NCBI RefSeq assembly: GCF_001640805.2
Contig: NC_066856.1
Span: 19,225,712 to 19,289,711 of the forward strand
Reading direction: 5' to 3'
Length of the DNA stretch: 64,000 bases
DNA from: Lates calcarifer
Taxonomy: Eukaryota > Chordata > Actinopteri > Centropomidae
Program-made: the position numbers and the translations under genes
In this document: piece after piece, positions 26,314-54,815 of the stretch
How positions within the stretch are numbered: the stretch's first letter is position 1
Layout: each line of letters opens with the position of its first letter
The notes under the pieces: generated by a model
Seen by the model: the letters and a program-made list of their open reading frames with translations, nothing else
What the model was told of the DNA's origin: nothing
The model's database searches: none

Positions 26314-29300
26314 GTTTTTGGATATGTGCAAATAACAGTTATCTGTTTTGTTAGTGGAACAAAATGCTAAATGTGAACTGAGCTGCTGTTAAAACAACAC
26401 ATGAGCTTCCTCCTGCTGCTCATAATGGTGATTTGGGATGTTGTGGGAGTTGTCAGCTGAATGCCTAAAATGTCTTAGTAAATTGGGCTCACACACAGTC
26501 AGTTGTTGTGCCACTGGTTTGGCTGGTGAAGTGGTCTCAACAGAGACATGCTGTGGATGTGGCTCAGGAGATTGTGATCATCCGATGGTGAGTAAGATAC
26601 TGAGGAGTCTTGTTGAAAGAGCCGGATAGAAATCACATATCTGTTACCTGACCTTCACCCAGCCCTGACGCACACACACAGTAATACACACATTTACAGA
26701 AAAAAGAGGAAGTGTGTTGCAAACAGTTACTGGATGATGTCAGGCTGTATTCATCAAACTGTCTGTGTTCAGCCTGGAGATATGGAACAGCTGCTGGACA
26801 CAGTAAAAACACTGGAAACCATTAAAGGAAGCCTGAGATGCAGGTTCTGTTTTCTTAGAATTACTTCATACTGCTGTAATGTAGGAGTTTTACATGCACA
26901 CACACTTATGAAACAGGATAATTATGCAACAGTATTGTGGACGGAGCTCTCCAAAACAGGCGTGAGAGCTAGATATGAGATGTTGGTTCCAGTAAGTAGC
27001 TTTGCTCCTGCAGTGATGAGGATTAATTAACTCGAGCATTCTCTGCAGTAGAGTTCAGATGTTTTGGACTTTCTAGTTTTCCTCCAGAGGGAAATATTGC
27101 ACATCTACTTTTTTATTAACGCCTCTTTCGTTCTGTGTTCCTTGTCTCTTCCCTCGCTCTTTCTTCCTTTTACTCTTCCCTCGCTCTGAAAGTGTGACAC
27201 TCCCCAAAACTGGAAATACAAGGTTTTCATTCAAGCGCGGAAGCTTACTCTCTGAACTTTTAGTTGGAGCAAAGGTGTTAAATTGTTGTCATTGCTGATT
27301 TTCAGTTCAGTTTGTAAAGGAATTTAAATGATTTGTTATGTGATTAAAAGTTGAAAATTAGAAATGAAAGTAAATGAGTGGTGTGATGGTGGGCAAAGTT
27401 GAATTTAATGTAAAAGCCTTTTAAAATGTAATCCTGCAGTTTCATTATAATTCACTTATTTGTTTTTGATGCAGGGAGTGTTTTCCTACATTTATATTAT
27501 ATATATATTATATTTTATTCCTCTCTTGTGAGGTTTAAAGTCACGTTCAGCAGTTACATTTCAAAACTGTTTTACAGAGGGGTTACAGTAATTTTAATGC
27601 ACTTTTAGTTTCAGTTCTGTTGTATTATTTTGAGATGTTTGGGGGGAAGTTTGTTGCAATGTTTCTCTGACTCAAGGACAAATGTTGAAAGAAAAATGTT
27701 TTAACTATTAAGAGGTTGAAACATGAGGCTCAGTACGTCTGCTTCTTCCATAGTGCTTTTATTTGTCTATTTTAACCATTTATACATTACTTTAGTTAAC
27801 TGTTTCCACCATGTATTATTCATACATTCACAACAGGTGGTTTTCAGGAGTTAAATGCAACTCATTGTGTGGTAATTGAGCTACAGTTGTTCCACATACC
27901 CCCCAAGCAACGACTGATGGATGTATGGTTGAGAAACATGTATTTTTATCATAGTGAATGGTAGATGCAGTAACTGAAGGTGAACAGTAGGTGGCAGCGT
28001 CACATTGTGTCTTCAGAGTGTGGTTAATGACTCTCACCTGCCATCACCCTGCATTAGAGACATTGTTTTGGATTTTACATGGCCAGTCAGGTCTGTCCAG
28101 TCATATTTTAGGGGATTTGAGAGGCTGTTTGAGCCAATGTGTGATCATCACTTTTTCCCTGAGTCATACCGACACTGGCCTCCTGCCATCCTGCTGCTGC
28201 AGAGACACAATACCACACACGTATTAAGATGAAAAGCAGTTTGTGTTGAAGGGAAATGACCTAACCACCTCATTGTTGTGGACTGAGAAGAGGCTCTAGT
28301 TTCCAAAAATGACATGTTGGAAGAAAAGTAGCTCATGTTTGATAAACAATTAAAAAAGCAAATTGGAAACCGTTAAGAAGAGGAAAACCAAACAAAACCA
28401 CAGGACAAGCTGAGTATCTTTAATGGCCTGGGCGCTGTAAGATTAGCCAGGAGCAGTCATCAAGATTAAGGGTAATGATGGTGCTGATTGCTTCGTAACG
28501 AGCAGCATTACAAAGACAAGATGATACACAGTATTGATTAGGAAGGGGGAGGAAATGGCAGAGAGTGCTGTGCAGGAGCCATACAGCTTCATTCATTATC
28601 TTTATTATCTCAATTTGTAAAATTAACGTATTGTCCATGCACCTTTTAATTAAACCAAGTGTTGTCCTTCTTATGTAGTCTTGTTTATTTTATTTTTGAG
28701 ATGCATTTAATTTCAATCACGTGTGCCGTGTTTTTAGACATTTTTCATGCACTTTGAGATCAGATTTATCAAAACTATAATAATTACTCCTCTAACTTAG
28801 ATTTTCTGAGATGCTGGAGTATTTTTCCCAGGTGGTAAAGTATTTCACATGGTCCTGTGAATTTAGCTTCTTCCTGTGCTCTGCAAAATCTCCGGTCTGC
28901 AGCTCATGAGGCATCTCTGGAGAGAAAGATTTGAAAGAAAATTCAAGCCTAAAAATGAGCTTTTTATTCATGTATATCCTCACCAGTTGAGTGATGAAAC
29001 TCAATAATGTGCTGGTGAAGAGCTCCCAGCATCTCACACTGTACTTGTAAAACTAAAGCTGCACTCGTGTCGTTAGAAAGTCTGAAATCCATGAACCCCA
29101 GTGGCAGAATCTGTTAAAACTTGCATGAGAAGGTAAAATTCATCACAGTGAACGTTGGATCTGCATTAATACAGAGCGTTTCAATCTGCACTTAAGCTAC
29201 ATTAACATGTAGCAGTAATGGAAGTGTTCACTGTGATAGACTGACACAGGTTTCAAGAGTCTGCTAAGTGGTTTTCATGTCATATGGGAGATTGCTTTCC

Positions 29301-30620
29301 TTCCTCCAGGTGTGCCCCTGCCTACCAGAGTCAGTAGGTGAAAGGTGGTTCGCCTGTTTGTATAAGGACAACAGGCAGTGACTGTCAACATTTCATATTG
29401 TAAAGTCTATCATATGCAAAACTACCACAAAGAGATGTAATATGACTAAAAACAGACACAAAATGACTACAAGGAGATGCAATGTGACATAAAATGAAAT
29501 GACAAAAAACGATAAAAATAATTATGTATCATTAATGAATTTACTACGAAGAATTAACTGATACGTGACTATTCGATACATTTATCAATCATTGACGAAG
29601 ATACATGAATCTATGGAGTTTTATTTCTCAGCTTTGGCATTTTTCCACTCAAAGCAGTTTTCTAACATAAAAAATACACAACATATCATTTTCAGTGCAA
29701 AAGAACTGATTCTGTGCACGTTCAAATGCTTCATCAAATTGCTCGTGCTGCCTTAGCAACGATGTCCTTTTTGCATCGTGCTCTATTGGCATCAGTCTTG
29801 CTAAAATGGAGACACACTTTTGACCTCAGTCACATTTTTTTAACCACTTCAACACACACTGCAGTTCACAACAGAGATACACGTGAACCGCGTCTGTGGG
29901 CGTAACCACGCAAGTATTTTTCCTGCATGCCTTTACCGCATGTAACGTTACAGCTAGCCACTGGCAGCATTATCAGATCTTGATCATGTGATTTACTCCT
30001 TGGTATGGAAACTTGGCACATAAAAACAAAGCATCGTTCTATACTGGGTAGCATTTTGGTTGGTGCCATAAAAGAACCGAAGTTCAGTACCTAGCTTAGT
30101 GATAATCCTTGTTGTAAAACCTTTGATAAATCATTCTGTCAAAAATAAAAATTACAAATTATTTCATACAACATCCCTCTGCTCTGACTTTGGTTGGATG
30201 CGTAAGAGAGGCAGCAGGAAGCAAATTGACAAAGGCAAGAACACGATTTAATAATTTTATGGGATTAATTATTTATTTGAGGGACTGAAATTCTGAAGTG
30301 AAGTGGAGGAATAAGTGTGCAGAGTGTATAAATGAGTAATTTTTAGGAAATGATTTGTAGTTTGAGGGCAGGAGCTACTCCCCCTCCTACGACATGTACC
30401 AAACTCCATAGAGAAAAGTTACAATTTAACATATGGCTGCAAGCACAATCCTTTCAACCCATTTTCTTCAGTTGGTAGTGTGAAAGCTTTCTGTGTGTGT
30501 GTGTGTGTGTCACAGTGATAACATGTGGGTGGGAGTCTGAATGCTTTAGTCCTTCTCTGGAATGTCAACAATGAGTCATGTTGGCCAGCTTGTCTCAGGG
30601 TGGGGAGCCGCTCAGGCCTT

Positions 30621-30623
<3 letters not shown>

Positions 30624-30659
<36 letters not shown>
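30624..30659 (+). repeat. (AC)n microsatellite
   Basis: Uninterrupted AC run of about 36 nt. Confidence 0.95.
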
Positions 30660-30661
<2 letters not shown>

Positions 30662-30954
30662 TCAAGAAATTCATACTGGTTCAGCCTGTTTCTTACAACA
30701 AAGTTTACGCACAGGAGCATTCAACCTGTACAGGTGTGCGTCGTGAACTTATGTCATGATACTGACTGCAGCGTGTTACACCCAATTTTAAAACGTACCC
30801 GGGATTCTTTCCACACTTTAGAGGAGCATGTAGCCTAACCCGTTAGCATACGGTGAATGAATTAATCTGTGACTCCTACTGGTGGCTGTGTGAACTGCAA
30901 CAAATAAGCTCCAGGTCTCTTGAGAGCTGCTTTTCTCCGTCCTCTGTGATAGTA

Positions 30955-31110
30955 AAATGAATATATTTGGCTTTTTGCCTGTTGGTTGGACAAAACAAGC
31001 AATTTGTAGATGTCACCTTGAGGTTTTGGAATTTGTAACGGCCATTTTTCCCGCTATTTTACGACATTTGGCAGACTAATCAATTAATGGACTTTCAGAT
31101 TGATTTACAG
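30955..31110 (+). repeat. Dispersed ATTAATCGATTA-type repeat, copy D
   Basis: Carries GTTGGTTGGACAAAACAAGC, GATGTCACCTTGAGGTTTTG and GACTAATCAATTAATGG in the family order. Degraded. Confidence 0.55.
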
Positions 31111-32463
31111 TGAAGCAGATTAGCTCAAAGGGACATTATGGAAATATGCTTATTTGCTCACTTTGCCAAGAGTCAGATGAGATGCTGAAAACCACTGTGC
31201 AAAATTAAGCTGGAGCCAGGAGCTTGTTAGCTTAGCTTGGCATGAAGCTAGGTCTTGACTACCTCTGTGGTGGTGATGCCAGCATGCACGGTAAAATCTC
31301 TGCAGATGGTCCAGAAATGCAAAAGCGTGTCTGGTTTTCAGTTGGACAGAAACACAAACTCTTACCAAATCGATCAGCAGAATCTCTCTCTGTCTTCAAA
31401 AATTGCCTTTAGACCTGTCTTTGCTTTACTCACCTGATAATGCTCTTTCTCTCTGGATCCTTCTCTATCTTTCTCCCTTTAAAAATATATATATATTCTA
31501 TGCTTTTTTGTGCTACTTCATGCACTTCCAGCCTTGTGCCTTTGGTGTCAGGTTGAACATTTGAATGTGGTGGCATTTATTCTCCCAGCCAAGAAATAGT
31601 CTGGCACATACCTCCACCCATCAATTAGAGAGCTTTAGAGGTGTTAGGAGATGAACTCTTTGGCGGTACCAGCCCTATCAACACACATAATTTCCCACCT
31701 GAGGATTTTACAGGCAGTGTTGCCGACTTAGCACCCTTCTTGCAGCATTTACCAACTTTTCAGACCCATTTAGTGACTTTTTGGACAAACCTTAGCCAGT
31801 TTCTTAGCCAGTATTGCCCTGTGAGGTCGGGCTTTCCCTCTGGAGACACACCTCTCTATGCGTCTCATTTAATTAAACATTAATGAGCTTCTAACTTTCT
31901 CTCTGACTCAATTTACAAGTAAATACAGCTGAAATCCCAGCACAGCGGTTATTTTTAACCTGTGTCTGCTGAAGAGTCCGGTTAAAAAATCAGGATTTTA
32001 GCAGCAGCTTGGAAATAACCGTTGTCATCTTTTTGGACCATGTTTCAGTCACTGTTTCAGACTTAATCCGTTGTCTGACAACAGACAAACATGTAAATGA
32101 GAACAGCTTTATTGGGAATTGTGTAGGGGTATGGCACCAAGCAAACAGATAAAGGCCTGAAACTGACTACCTATAGGCAGAATGCAAATATGAAGCAGTC
32201 CAGCCATATGCTCTAGTCTCTCCCGATCTTGTCTTGTTTATTGTCTGACAGAGGCAGACTAAACTGACCAGCTGCTGTCTCTGGCTTCATATTTAGTGCA
32301 TGCACTGTATCTGAAAAGTTGAACTGTTCCTTTAATGACTGAGAATGATGTTTAGAGTCATATACATATGTTTTGGCTAAACTGTACAGAGCCAACAACT
32401 CCTTCTCTGTGTGTTCTCATGCTCAGGGTAAACCCGGATGAGTTGCCCCTTTAACACAGACAG

Positions 32464-32464
<1 letters not shown>

Positions 32465-32499
<35 letters not shown>

Positions 32500-32660
32500 C
32501 ACACACACCCTCTCATTGGCTCCTGAATCCCCCCTCAGGCCAATAGCATGTCCTCCCTCCCTGCTGTGTCCCGCCCCGGCCCGAGTCTTCTCCACCGCCG
32601 CCTGAGTCTGTCGCCTCACTCGGCTTTCGACCTCCCAGGCTGACTGTCAGGGCTCTGTGA
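32465..32660 (+). promoter_or_regulatory. pld1: Probable pld1 promoter
   Basis: An (AC)n tract (32465-32500) is followed by an inverted CCAAT box (ATTGG, 32515-32519), a direct CCAAT (32540-32544) and a GC-rich stretch with CCGCCCCGGCCCG. It is the only strong promoter-like block in the 10 kb upstream of the first pld1 coding exon. Assignment to pld1 is inferred from position and strand. Confidence 0.45.
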
Positions 32661-32910
32661 ATGTGTGTGTGTGCATGTGTGTGAGTATGAGAGAGTGTGT
32701 GTGTGAGAGAGAGAGAGCTGTAGAGAGTAGGGAGATTGTGTGTCTGTGAAGATTTAAAGAAAAAGAAGAAGAGAGGAAGAGGAGCAACAGCTTCTAGTTT
32801 TGTTTTGAGGGAGTTTGTTTTCTGACGGAGAGACAATTTAGGGAAGTGAAGACGGGATGATGGTGATGATGATGATGATGAAGGGCTTCCCTCAGCCTCT
32901 GCAGGCTCAG
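32661..32910 (+). other. pld1: Candidate non-coding exon 1 of pld1
   Basis: Purine-rich transcribed-looking sequence ending GCAGGCTCAG|GTCAGT, a good splice donor at 32911. It contains an ATG-repeat (32857-32880) that would start a short upstream frame. The first coding exon has an acceptor at 37934-37935 and 35 nt of 5' UTR, so at least one upstream non-coding exon must exist. Confidence 0.4.
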
Positions 32911-35900
32911 GTCAGTGGTTGCCCACACTGTAGAGCTTCTTTCTGGTGTGTATTTGTGTGCAAGAAAAATACTAATACAATGGTAATAATACAGTGGTTT
33001 CCAGTTTCCACACAGGCTGCCAAATGCTACTGCAAGAAACTAATTCTTTTATTATCAATCAAGCATCTTTTAGTTTGTAAAGTATCAAAAAACCAAGGTA
33101 TCAGATCTTAAAGTGGAGCTGCAACGATTAGCTGATTAACAGAAACTTAATTAGTGACTGTTTTGGTAATTTAATAATAATTTAAAGCCAAAATGACAAA
33201 TATTTTATGGTTGCAGCTTCTCAAATGTGCGCATTCAAAAACTGTCTGTGTAATATTTAATAATAAATTAAATATCTTTGAGTTTTAGACTGTTTGTCAG
33301 ATAAAATAAGACATTTGACGTTGAAAATAATGGTTACTCTCTTTAGACGTACAGTGCATTTTAAGGCTAATTTAAGTGTTTTTAATTGAGAGTTAAAGTA
33401 AAAAAAAAAATAATTATACACTGTCCAATATTTTTTAAATTCATACCCATGATTACCCATGATCCCTTGCCTCTGGAGCAGGAAGTGCTGTGTGAGAAAA
33501 TGAGAAGTTACAGGAGTTAAAGAACAGAAGAAGAAAGGGGATTTTGTGCCTGAATCAACCTGAGTGCATGGGATTTTGTGTGTGTGTGTGTGTGAGAGAG
33601 TGTGTGTGGTCTCAACAGCTTGCCACCTGGCTGGCGAGTGATGCAGCGGGGTGGGGTGGGGGGGGGTGGTTGATGGTCCACACTGTACCCAATTAATGTG
33701 AGTGCTCTTCACTGGGCTGGGCATAATGCACAAACACCACTTCCTGCATTAATCATCTAAAAATGTCTTTTTTTGTTATTTCCAAGGTTAATAACAAACC
33801 TTCAAGCTCAATTTCCTCAGTTTGATTTGAGTCCCATAGATCCAGCTCCCAGCCTCTGAAAACATCCTTAAATAGACAGGATTTATCCTGGAGTATATTT
33901 ACTCAAATATTACACTTAAGCAGCTTCTTCTCAGCTTGAGCTTGTGTACATTTACTTAAATGGGATTTTAAATGCAGTATGTGGGGTATTTTTCCCTCAG
34001 AGGTGTTATTATTATTATTATTATTATTATTATATTCCAAAGGCACCTGGTTAAGGTTAGTGGTCTGGTTTAATACAGAAAAGATTCACAGTGATTTCAG
34101 ACATGTTTTTACCTAAATCAAATCAAAACCAACATCTTTCCTTAACCCAAACCGCAGACAGGACTCTGATGTGACCGTTGTGTGCTTTGTACGCCAACCA
34201 TCCACCACAAATACTTCCTCATGACTCTGCTGCTCTTAATGAATGTTCCGCCTCACTAATAAATAAAATACATGAGTTTGAAACTACACAAAACAGAAAC
34301 ATAATTTTGTTCCTGCCTCACAACCTGCTGTGACACTCACAAATAAACATGGTGCAGAACATCAGCATTGCAAATATTTTATGTGGAAGGAAGTACAGAA
34401 TGCACACGATGTTTGTTGAAACACTCAATCTAAATAGAAACTTGTTTATAGCATACTTTTAAAAAAAGAAAGCCAGTTTTTACTGGATAAAAACCTTTAG
34501 GAAGAGGTAAAAGTAAATACTTAAGGCAACATAAGCAAAGTAAACTACAGTTTTTCTCTATTGAGGGAAGTTTAACAGCACTTTAATGTCATTATTTATC
34601 ATCTCTCCATATACGCACCATGTGTTATGAGTACACTTTATAGATATAAGCTTTAAAATGAGAGGATTTCTTGTGATTGATTTCCTCTCCGCCCTCAGCT
34701 ATACTCTGAAGTATCTAATAAAGGCAAAAAAAATACTTAGTGTATAACATTATCAGGCAGTGTTTACAGGATCGTTGTAACCTAAAACATGCCTTAAATT
34801 CCACCTAGCCAAAAAGTTTCACCTCTTGAGTTCTGTCATTTCCAAATCCAGCTCATATTTGTATTATCGGGTCAGGTTTGTGTTTTTGTGCGATTTTTAG
34901 TCCTGATAACATTATTCCCTCGCAGACAAAAGACACAAGAGTGTATGAGCATGTTACAGTGGAGTGTAACCGAAGCTGTGCTACTTTCTGCAAAGACTTT
35001 ATCACAGTGAAACATAAGCCATGAATATAAGCAGTGAGACAGCTAACCTGTTTCACACACTCCCACCTCCAGCTGCTTTGTTTTAATCTGTTTAATCTCA
35101 GTTTTACGCTCAGCGCTGACCAGGTTTTCTTCACTTCAGCTGCTTCTTTATGTCCCAGTTCCCCTCCTTTGTTTTTATTCTTGCTGAATAATTTTATCTT
35201 TTAATCCCCGGTGTCACAGGTTCCTCTGGGAGCCATTGTTAAAACAGCCTTGGACACACCTCAGACGCACTTTCACACACTTTCCCCTCTCACGTAGTTT
35301 CAATACAAACAGACACACACAGGATCTTAATCTTGTGGATGGTTTCCATACTACAGGCTGTGTATACTGTACTTTGTGTGTTTTTGTATGTTTGTTTTTG
35401 CACCAAATGTGTTCGTGGCACCATGGGAGTACAGTAAAGTCTGCTGTATTTGCATCTGATTTGTTTGAGTTTGCACTGAGAAACAGTTTGCTCAATAGTG
35501 CCTAGGGTCAAGGACAATACAGTTTGTTTTACGATTGATTATTGGGGATCATACAAGGACTCATAAGATGAATTTAGTCAGTCATGAGATGATTGCAGAG
35601 GTAGAAAATAAGAAACAATTATATTTATTTTACTCCAGTCTTTGCCTTTCTTGCAGAACACCGTAGTTTTTCTTCTTCAAAAAGTAGACAAATAATATTA
35701 GGTGTTTTAAGGCGACACTGCTTCATATTAACGGATCACTAGCGAAAATATGGTTGGAAACCTGAACAGTATAATAACCATAACAACAGAAAAATGTCAT
35801 CAAGTGCTGTTATTCACTTTTCTTTTTTGGAAATGTTTTATTTAAAAGTTGGGCTGTATCCCAGAGCTCACATTATATCAACCCTAAGAATTTTATCGCT

Positions 35901-37935
35901 CTGGATTCAGGGGGAAGGTTTAATATTTCATGATGCTCTGAGGGTTGTTAAAAGCTTTTGTGGGCAATTTTGTAGACATCATGAATTCGAAAGTAATGGC
36001 TTTTATTTACGTCAGCTACAGAGGCTGATATTAGGCAAAGGATTACATTTGAAACATACCTGAAGGTCTTGTTGTTGTTGTATGAGTGCTGTGTATTTAA
36101 TCACATTTTAGTCTGATCTTCTGCTTGAACATCTCCTCCATGTTTACCTGCAGGTGTCTTGATAAATTCCAAACACTTCAGCTTTGCCGTTAATTTGCTG
36201 CTTTTTAAAAACTCAAGAGATTTATCAGGATCTGTTTGACTTTTAATGTGAAATATCTGTGCGGGAAGTGCCGACAGCAGCATCACAAGGCTGAAAAATG
36301 GTAAAGAAGAAGCAAAATTTTCTCTTTTAAAAGAGAAACCTAGAGAAGGAGAGGGATGAGTATAGGAATATACATTAACTGTATAACTGCTGCCCTCCTT
36401 TGACATTATTTTGTTGTACTTGACCTTTATTGGTATTTGTTCATACTACAATATTATTTGAGTAGCTACTTTTATTTGATAATTTACTGTGTAGGAAGTG
36501 TAAAAATAGTCAATATTCAGAGTTTAAATCGGAGATATTTCAAACATTGTTTCAAATTTCCTTTAAAAACTGATGCTGTTTTTTCAGGTTAGATGATTAG
36601 TGTATAAGTTGTGTTGTTAAATTGTGGGTTAATTAGGTAGCTAGTAATAGCCGTTAAAGGAACCTGTTTGGTGCATATCGACTTGTGGTTGGTGGGGGTG
36701 TCACCTGGTGGAGGAAGTGAAAGCAGACAGACCACACTGAAACCAATGCTGAACTTTTTTAAAGAACCAAAACTTCTTTTTTTGGTTCATAGAAGTTTCA
36801 TAGAAAACAAGCACCCTCTTGGTCTCTTTGTCTTTCTGATGCACGTCCGTTGTCTCTAAAAATCTCCCCTCCGTCCATCTTTCCTTCCCTCTCTACGTTT
36901 CTCTTTTATCCTCACAACCTGCAGCCCGTCCATCCATCTCTCTCTCCCTCCTCGCAGCCTCAGATCACATCAGATGAGACACTAATCCAAACAACAGGAT
37001 TAGCAGAGGAGAAGCACAGGAAGCAGAGGCCTTTTTAGCCACATTCCTCATTAGAAGTGTGTGTGTGTGGGAGTGTGAAAACAGGTCATGTGTATGCACT
37101 CATGAATGAAGAGGATTGACTGGAGGGATTTCACATAAAGTGACCCAGAAACATGAATGTGAGGAGAAATGCTGAAACACGGAGATAAAGATGATGATGA
37201 TGCGGTAAACCCCCCAGAGCCAATCAGAAAGGAGCAGCTACAGGTGCCTCAGAGTTTATGTGGAGACTCGGCCGAGTGTGTTGCATCTTAGGGTAGTAGT
37301 AGGGTTTCAGATGCTCTAGTCAGAAGACATTTAAGCTTATTATACTTCAAGGAAAACGTGGTGCAACATCAGACAAGACAGTCCATATATTTAATGACCA
37401 AAGTGATTGTTTTGACAGTAATCTCGTAGCTAGATAATAAGATTAATTTATTTTAAGATCATATCGTCCAATCCTAAATGTGATGTTTCTAAATTCTGAT
37501 GCATGAATTCTCCGTTTTTAAAACAGAAACCCAGCTTCTCAAAACCAGCGAGAGGAGCAGAGACAAAAAATGAAATCTCTAATTTGAATGTTTGGCTGAA
37601 AAAAGTATATTCATGCACGACCACAAATGGGTTTCAGAGGCTTTAATGTCAGTCATCTTGCCGTAGTTAATGAACAAGTGAAACCCTCAACTTCCTTATC
37701 TGTGCATGAGCAGTTGACAGTTACACATTCACTCTGTGGTGAAACGTTGCTTCAGGTTAAACTCTGGGTTGGATTCGTTGTTTTCTTACAACGTGAAAGA
37801 GCTGTGGAGAGGAAGTTTAGGTTCGTCTGGTTGTCCTGTGCCAAAACTTGAACCTGGGTGAACACAGGAAACCAGGAAGGATGATTCAGTTTGATAAACC
37901 TAACACCCCCTTCCTCTCCTTACCTGTCTCTCCAG
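32911..37935 (+). other. Presumed pld1 intron 1 with dispersed repeats
   Basis: No coding exon recognised. It holds repeat copy A (33113-33330), a motif shared with the pld1 3' UTR (ATTACCCATGATCCC, 33453-33490), a (TG)n run (33577-33594) and (ATT)n at 34003-34033. Confidence 0.45.
33113..33330 (+). repeat. Dispersed ATTAATCGATTA-type repeat, copy A
   Basis: Begins GGAGCTGCAACGATTAGCTG, passes through TTGCAGCTTCTCAAATGTGC and ends GTTTGTCAGATAAAATAAGA. It has the whole-family order, so it is the least truncated copy in the window. Confidence 0.65.
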
Positions 37936-37970
37936 GTGAGCCCCAGGCTCCAAACTGAGTGCTAACCATA

Positions 37971-52238
<14,268 letters not shown>

Positions 52239-54815
52239 GGGGGAGGGGAGGGACTCGGCTGCGTGTTCGTGTACGTTCATGTACGTCATGTGGAGGGGTT
52301 CCAGGTGGATCAGGCCCCAACCTGGTGCCATTTTGGAGGTTTTAGTTTCTTTTTTAAAGTATGACTCAAATGTATCCACTGTTAGTTATGCTCTTAGAAA
52401 TGTTAACATCTGTCTTTCATATCACTGCCAGTAGCTCGTAGTCAGGTCTGTTTTTACTGTTTTTACATTTCCTGCCCAAACTGTCATCAGATGCTTCAGG
52501 TTTTCCCGTCTCTGAGAGGAAGCTTATCCTGAGTTCACCAGCTGTGAGCAGCCAGCTGTTAAATCCACACCCACCTCAGATCCAGCTGTCCTGGCAGCAG
52601 CCGTGTACCGTCGTGTGCTTAAAACTCGACAGGCAGGTCCGGCTACGGTGTCTTTGCCAAACCGACTAATGCCAGAAATACTATAAAAATGATTTATAGT
52701 TTAAAGAAGTAGAAGAAAGAAGTAGTTTTTAAGTAGACGGCTCAAGAGGAAGGTGCCTCTAAGTCTAAACCCAGGGCTTAAACATTTACAGATATTCACC
52801 AGAGCTGAGTAGAAGACAAAAATCTTTACAACCTGGTTGGTAGAGATTTAAACTATCTCTACATCAGCAGCCAAAACGACCTCCAAAATGGCGTCAGCTG
52901 TGGTTGCGGCAGATTTGCGACGAAGCCTCTGAACCGTCAGTGCCGCTGAATGCACATGAATGACATTACACCTTCTCAAATCTACAAATTTACTTTTAAA
53001 ACATGCAAAAACACAAAGGGAGGTCGACCAGCAGACAGAGCGATGAACTCTACAGTGCCTGAGAACCTGGGCCTCATGTTTACAAGAAGAAACAGGAAGT
53101 GGAGAGATGGAAGCGGTCAACTGAAGCCTCCTCCTGCCCAAGCTTTTACTGGATAATGTTTTATCAGCAGCTCGCTCCTCCGTTCTCTGACAACACTATG
53201 CAACATCCAGGGGCCGGCGAACGCAGCTCTGACTCTTCTGACGCTTCGAAAAGACACTAAAAGAGACAGAGAGGAGGATGAAGAGCTGTCGGCCATTTTC
53301 TAAAAACGCGCCTCATCTCTCTCTGACGCCCTGCTTTTTAATTTTAATGTCAAACAGAAAATCACAAGTGCCAAAGACTGTAGCCGGATGTTAGAACACC
53401 GTACATTCATTCATTTACATTCCTCATTCTGTGGAGTCTACATTCAGCCTTAAGTGACCTGTTTTATACTCTGATCTGGTTCCTTTAGGTAGTGCTTTAT
53501 TTTATGGGTTTCCTGTGAAGTTTTCTGGAAGGATTAGAAGTTTAGTCTCTGTGTAATGATTAAATTGTAGTTTTATCTGAAGGTGTGTACATCTTCCTTT
53601 CCAGGAAACTGACAGGAAGTTACAGACTCAGATAAAGCATTACTGCTCTTTTTTTTAACGACATAACCCACAGATTCATGCATGATAAGTTTATGACAAC
53701 GCTGCGTTTCACTCTCGGTCTGAAGGTTGAAATTCTTAAGCGACAGTCAGCTTCATATCTGTTATATTTGGCTGATTATAAGATTATTAGGTGAAGTGTT
53801 AGCAGCTCTTAAGAGAAAATTCAGTCTCTTTTAAGGCTTTTGAGATGTATATTACCCATGATCCCCTGCTTCTGGAGCAGGAAGTGCTGAACTCCAAACT
53901 CCATTTTAGAAATCTGGATATTTTCAGAGTTTCCTGGCTGGATATCAGAGGTGAACGCTGGTTTTTAACGACTTCTAAGTTCAGGAAAATCAGTTTCCAG
54001 CTTTAAGTTTATAGAAATATTAAAACTCATGCTCAAGTTTTAATCTGGAACCTCGTCGTCTCTGGATTTCTGATCTTCTGACGTTTCTGAAACGCAGTGT
54101 CGATATTCCTCAGTGTCTTCCTGTGTATGATCTCTGCATGAAGCTGTTTTGTGCGATGGATTTTTACCAAAAACAAACCAACGACCATCAGAGACGCTCC
54201 CTGCAGCTGACAGCATGACAGCAGCTCGTTGCCATTAAACACCAGAGATAAGAAGCATGAACCCTGCAAGCTGCATGGTTTCCTTTAAAAGCCATGGACT
54301 TTGTTGATGTTATAAAAACGTGTGCCTGTCTTACAAGCTCAAGCTTCTTTACGGTTGATATTTATGGAAAAGTGGGCCCTTAAACGTGCTCTTCTTTTTA
54401 ACCTTCCTCTCTACCTCCCTGTGTTTCTACCTCCTGCTCCAGTGCTTCTCAGCTGAGCTTAAATTTGACGATTATTTGCAGCAACCCCCTCAAAATTAAC
54501 CAAGTAAAGCTGCCTGAAAAGGCGAGTAAACATTAAAGGTTTGCTGTTATGTGCAATACCAGCCTGTTTCTGTCTAAATCAGACAGTGTAAAGGCAGCAG
54601 AATGTCATTCACACCTACAGAATTTACTTTAAAAGGCTGAGGAAACACTGACCCGTCCCGTCTCTTCTCTGTCTGGCTTTGATCACTGTGTCTCTATGAA
54701 AATGCACTATTTGCACAGACTGTTGTTTTTCCTGTGGCGACCCCGTAATGATGACCTGCAGTACCACGTCATGTGTTGCTTTCTGTGAAATGATGGAATA
54801 AATAAATACGGTGTT
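52239..54815 (+). other. pld1: pld1 3' UTR
   Basis: Non-coding sequence after TGA 52236-52238. AATAAA (in GGAATAAATAAATACG) at 54797-54802 is a good poly(A) signal, giving about 2.6 kb; the stretch from 52.4 to 54.5 kb lacks an earlier strong signal that I noticed. A motif shared with intron 1, TTACCCATGATCCCCTGC followed by TTCTGGAGCAGGAAGTGCTG, sits at about 53855-53890. Confidence 0.5.

Larger units (their letters stand above)
24760..32460. other. Intergenic stretch with repeats only
   Basis: Apart from the open frame at 25963-26313 and the repeats listed separately, I see no gene. A microsatellite (AC)18 is at 30624-30659. A TAGCTTAGCTTGGCATGAAGC block near 31230 resembles a common fish SINE-like repeat. 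Confidence 0.5.
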
